A stretch of DNA of 49,928 bases from the NCBI GenBank assembly GCA_016934855.1, contig JAFGSA010000028.1, positions 1 through 49,928 on the forward strand. Reading direction: 5' to 3'. This DNA is from Elusimicrobiota bacterium. GTDB lineage: Bacteria > CG03 > SLGR01 > JAFGSA01. The translations under genes and the position numbers were made by a program. This document shows, in pieces, positions 48,980-49,928 of this stretch (its first letter is position 1; the number at the start of each line of letters is the position of its first letter). The notes beneath the pieces are model-generated. The model was given only the letters and a program-made list of their open reading frames with translations, was not told the DNA's origin and searched no databases.

Positions 48980-49512
48980 AAAAGGGGATAATAATAAGCG
49001 GATTCGGCGGACAGGGAGTCATGCTCGCCGGCAATATACTTTGCAGAGCCGGAATGAAAGAAGACAAATTCGTGACTTTTTTCCCGTCTTACGGCGCCGA
49101 GATGAGGGGAGGAACGGCAAACTGCCAGGTTATAATATCAGATACGCACATAGGAGCGCCGGTCGTTCAATATCCCGACATTCTCCTCTCCTTCAATAAA
49201 CCGTCATACGTGAAATTCTCGCCCAGGGTGAAGAAGGAAGGCCGTATACTGGTAAATTCCAGCCTTTACAAGCCGGAAGAAAATCCCGGCCCCGAGCTCA
49301 TCGGAATACCCGCAAACGACATAGCCCGGGAATGCGGGTCGCCTATTGTACTCAACATGGTGATGATCGGAGCTTTCGCGGCGGGGACAAAGATACTAGG
49401 AATCGGGAGCGTAAAGGATTCGGTACCCGAAGTCCTGACGGAAAAGAAGAAGAACCTGTGGGATATCAATATCCGGGCTGTCGAAGCGGGATATAATTAT
49501 CTCGGCAAATAA
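48976..49512 (+). CDS. 2-oxoacid:ferredoxin oxidoreductase gamma subunit
   Basis: The 178-residue subunit has GIIISGFGGQGVMLAGNILC at the start, then FFPSYGAEMRGGTANCQVIIS and GSPIVLNMVMIGAFAAGT. It is the last subunit in the order delta-alpha-beta-gamma. The downstream flank is repeat island 5; no clear hairpin terminator is seen there. Confidence 0.94.
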   Translation: MKKGIIISGFGGQGVMLAGNILCRAGMKEDKFVTFFPSYGAEMRGGTANCQVIISDTHIGAPVVQYPDILLSFNKPSYVKFSPRVKKEGRILVNSSLYKPEENPGPELIGIPANDIARECGSPIVLNMVMIGAFAAGTKILGIGSVKDSVPEVLTEKKKNLWDINIRAVEAGYNYLGK

Positions 49513-49544
49513 ACCCCGTACTCCGCAGACCCGCCTGAACCCCG

Positions 49545-49912
49545 CCCAGTTTTAAGTGGTAAGCTGTAAGACCCATAAGAAGTTGCTTGTTGCTAGTCGC
49601 TGGTCGCTAGTGTAAGAAGTTGCTTGTTGCTGGTGTAAATAAGTTATAAGTTGTAAGCTATAAGTGTTATAAATCACAAATATCAAGCTATAAAACCCAA
49701 ACATGTTCAGCTGTAAGCTGTAAGACTTTTTACTGTGTAATGAAAAGACAAAATACAGGCATCATATTAGTTGTAAGTCGTAAGTTATAAGCTATAAACC
49801 TTTCGAAATAACAAACTACAAGCTCCAAATCTCAAACATGTTCAGCTGTAAGTTGTAAGTTATAAGTTTTAAGATTCCCATCCCAATCCCTTTTTATAAT
49901 ACGAATTTATTC
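49545..49912. repeat. AT-rich modular intergenic repeat island 5
   Basis: The last 416 bases hold no gene. GTAAGCTGTAAGACCC (49559-49574) leads into GTTGCTTGTTGCTAGTCGC-like runs. The 16-mer AACATGTTCAGCTGTA occurs at about 49699 and again at 49835. Two segments (49699-49764 and 49835-49912) are inverted relatives of island 4, and 49563-49612 resembles 23634-23687 in island 3. The window ends before the next gene is reached. Confidence 0.82.
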
Positions 49913-49928
49913 TATTCATAGTCTTATC

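Overview
The window is a gene-dense bacterial chromosome segment. Moderate-to-high GC coding DNA is interrupted by a few AT-rich intergenic islands. From about 1.9 kb to 43.5 kb nearly every gene is on the minus strand, in long operons whose genes abut or overlap by 1 to 32 bases. The content suggests an anaerobic or microaerophilic, Gram-negative-type bacterium: ferredoxin-dependent 2-oxoacid oxidoreductase, GTP-dependent PEP carboxykinase, a molybdenum cofactor operon, many 4Fe-4S proteins, lipoproteins and Tat-type signals. The gene set and order (tilS-hpt-ftsH-folE-folP-cdaA-pdxJ-acpS-nnr, tsaE-tsaB-hisG-gltX, DUF1844, DUF6485) remind me of Omnitrophota or related PVC-side candidate phyla. 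That assignment is inference, not proof.

Layout. 0-3.2 kb: tRNA-Gln, a GT-C-type membrane protein, and an SGNH hydrolase with inserted TPRs. 3.2-9 kb: DUF1844, gltX, hisG, tsaB, tsaE, a small membrane protein and nnr. 9.2-17.2 kb: housekeeping run acpS, prepilin-like protein, pdxJ, a 28-residue CdaR-like membrane microprotein, cdaA, folP, folE, ftsH, hpt, tilS and a lipoprotein. 17.3-21.8 kb: tRNA-Met, ccdA-like, Ogg2-type glycosylase, a NapH/NapG-like polyferredoxin fusion, DUF362, nitroreductase. 22-25.4 kb: rmuC, PEBP lipoprotein, HPP protein, acid phosphatase, FmdB, thioredoxin. 25.5-32.7 kb: two YibE/F membrane proteins, DUF364, chromate transporter, and mogA/moaB, MOSC, moaC, moaA, moeA with a ModE-type regulator at the promoter-proximal end. 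33.2-36.4 kb: yggS, a shell protein with three BMC domains in one chain, a radical SAM protein, a Nudix hydrolase and DUF6485. 36.5-43.5 kb: MATE, tatD, pckG, a Ca/Na exchanger, LhgO and a membrane protein. 43.6-49.5 kb: a plus-strand Deg-type protease with a consensus promoter, an unknown minus-strand protein, then fabH followed by a four-subunit 2-oxoacid:ferredoxin oxidoreductase.

The most unusual items are these. (1) A 300-residue protein with three complete BMC domains and no recognisable microcompartment enzymes or vertex protein nearby; it sits in a radical SAM / PLP-homeostasis operon. (2) A 28-residue membrane microprotein overlapped at both ends by cdaA and pdxJ. (3) A family of AT-rich modular intergenic repeats at five loci, arranged as words on the left and their inverse complements on the right. 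(4) Two genes (tsaB, yggS) whose conserved N-termini lie upstream of any standard start codon. (5) A NapH-NapG-like fusion with an internal Tat-like motif. (6) A 10-bp perfect inverted repeat spanning from the -10 box to the ribosome site of the fabH-kor operon.
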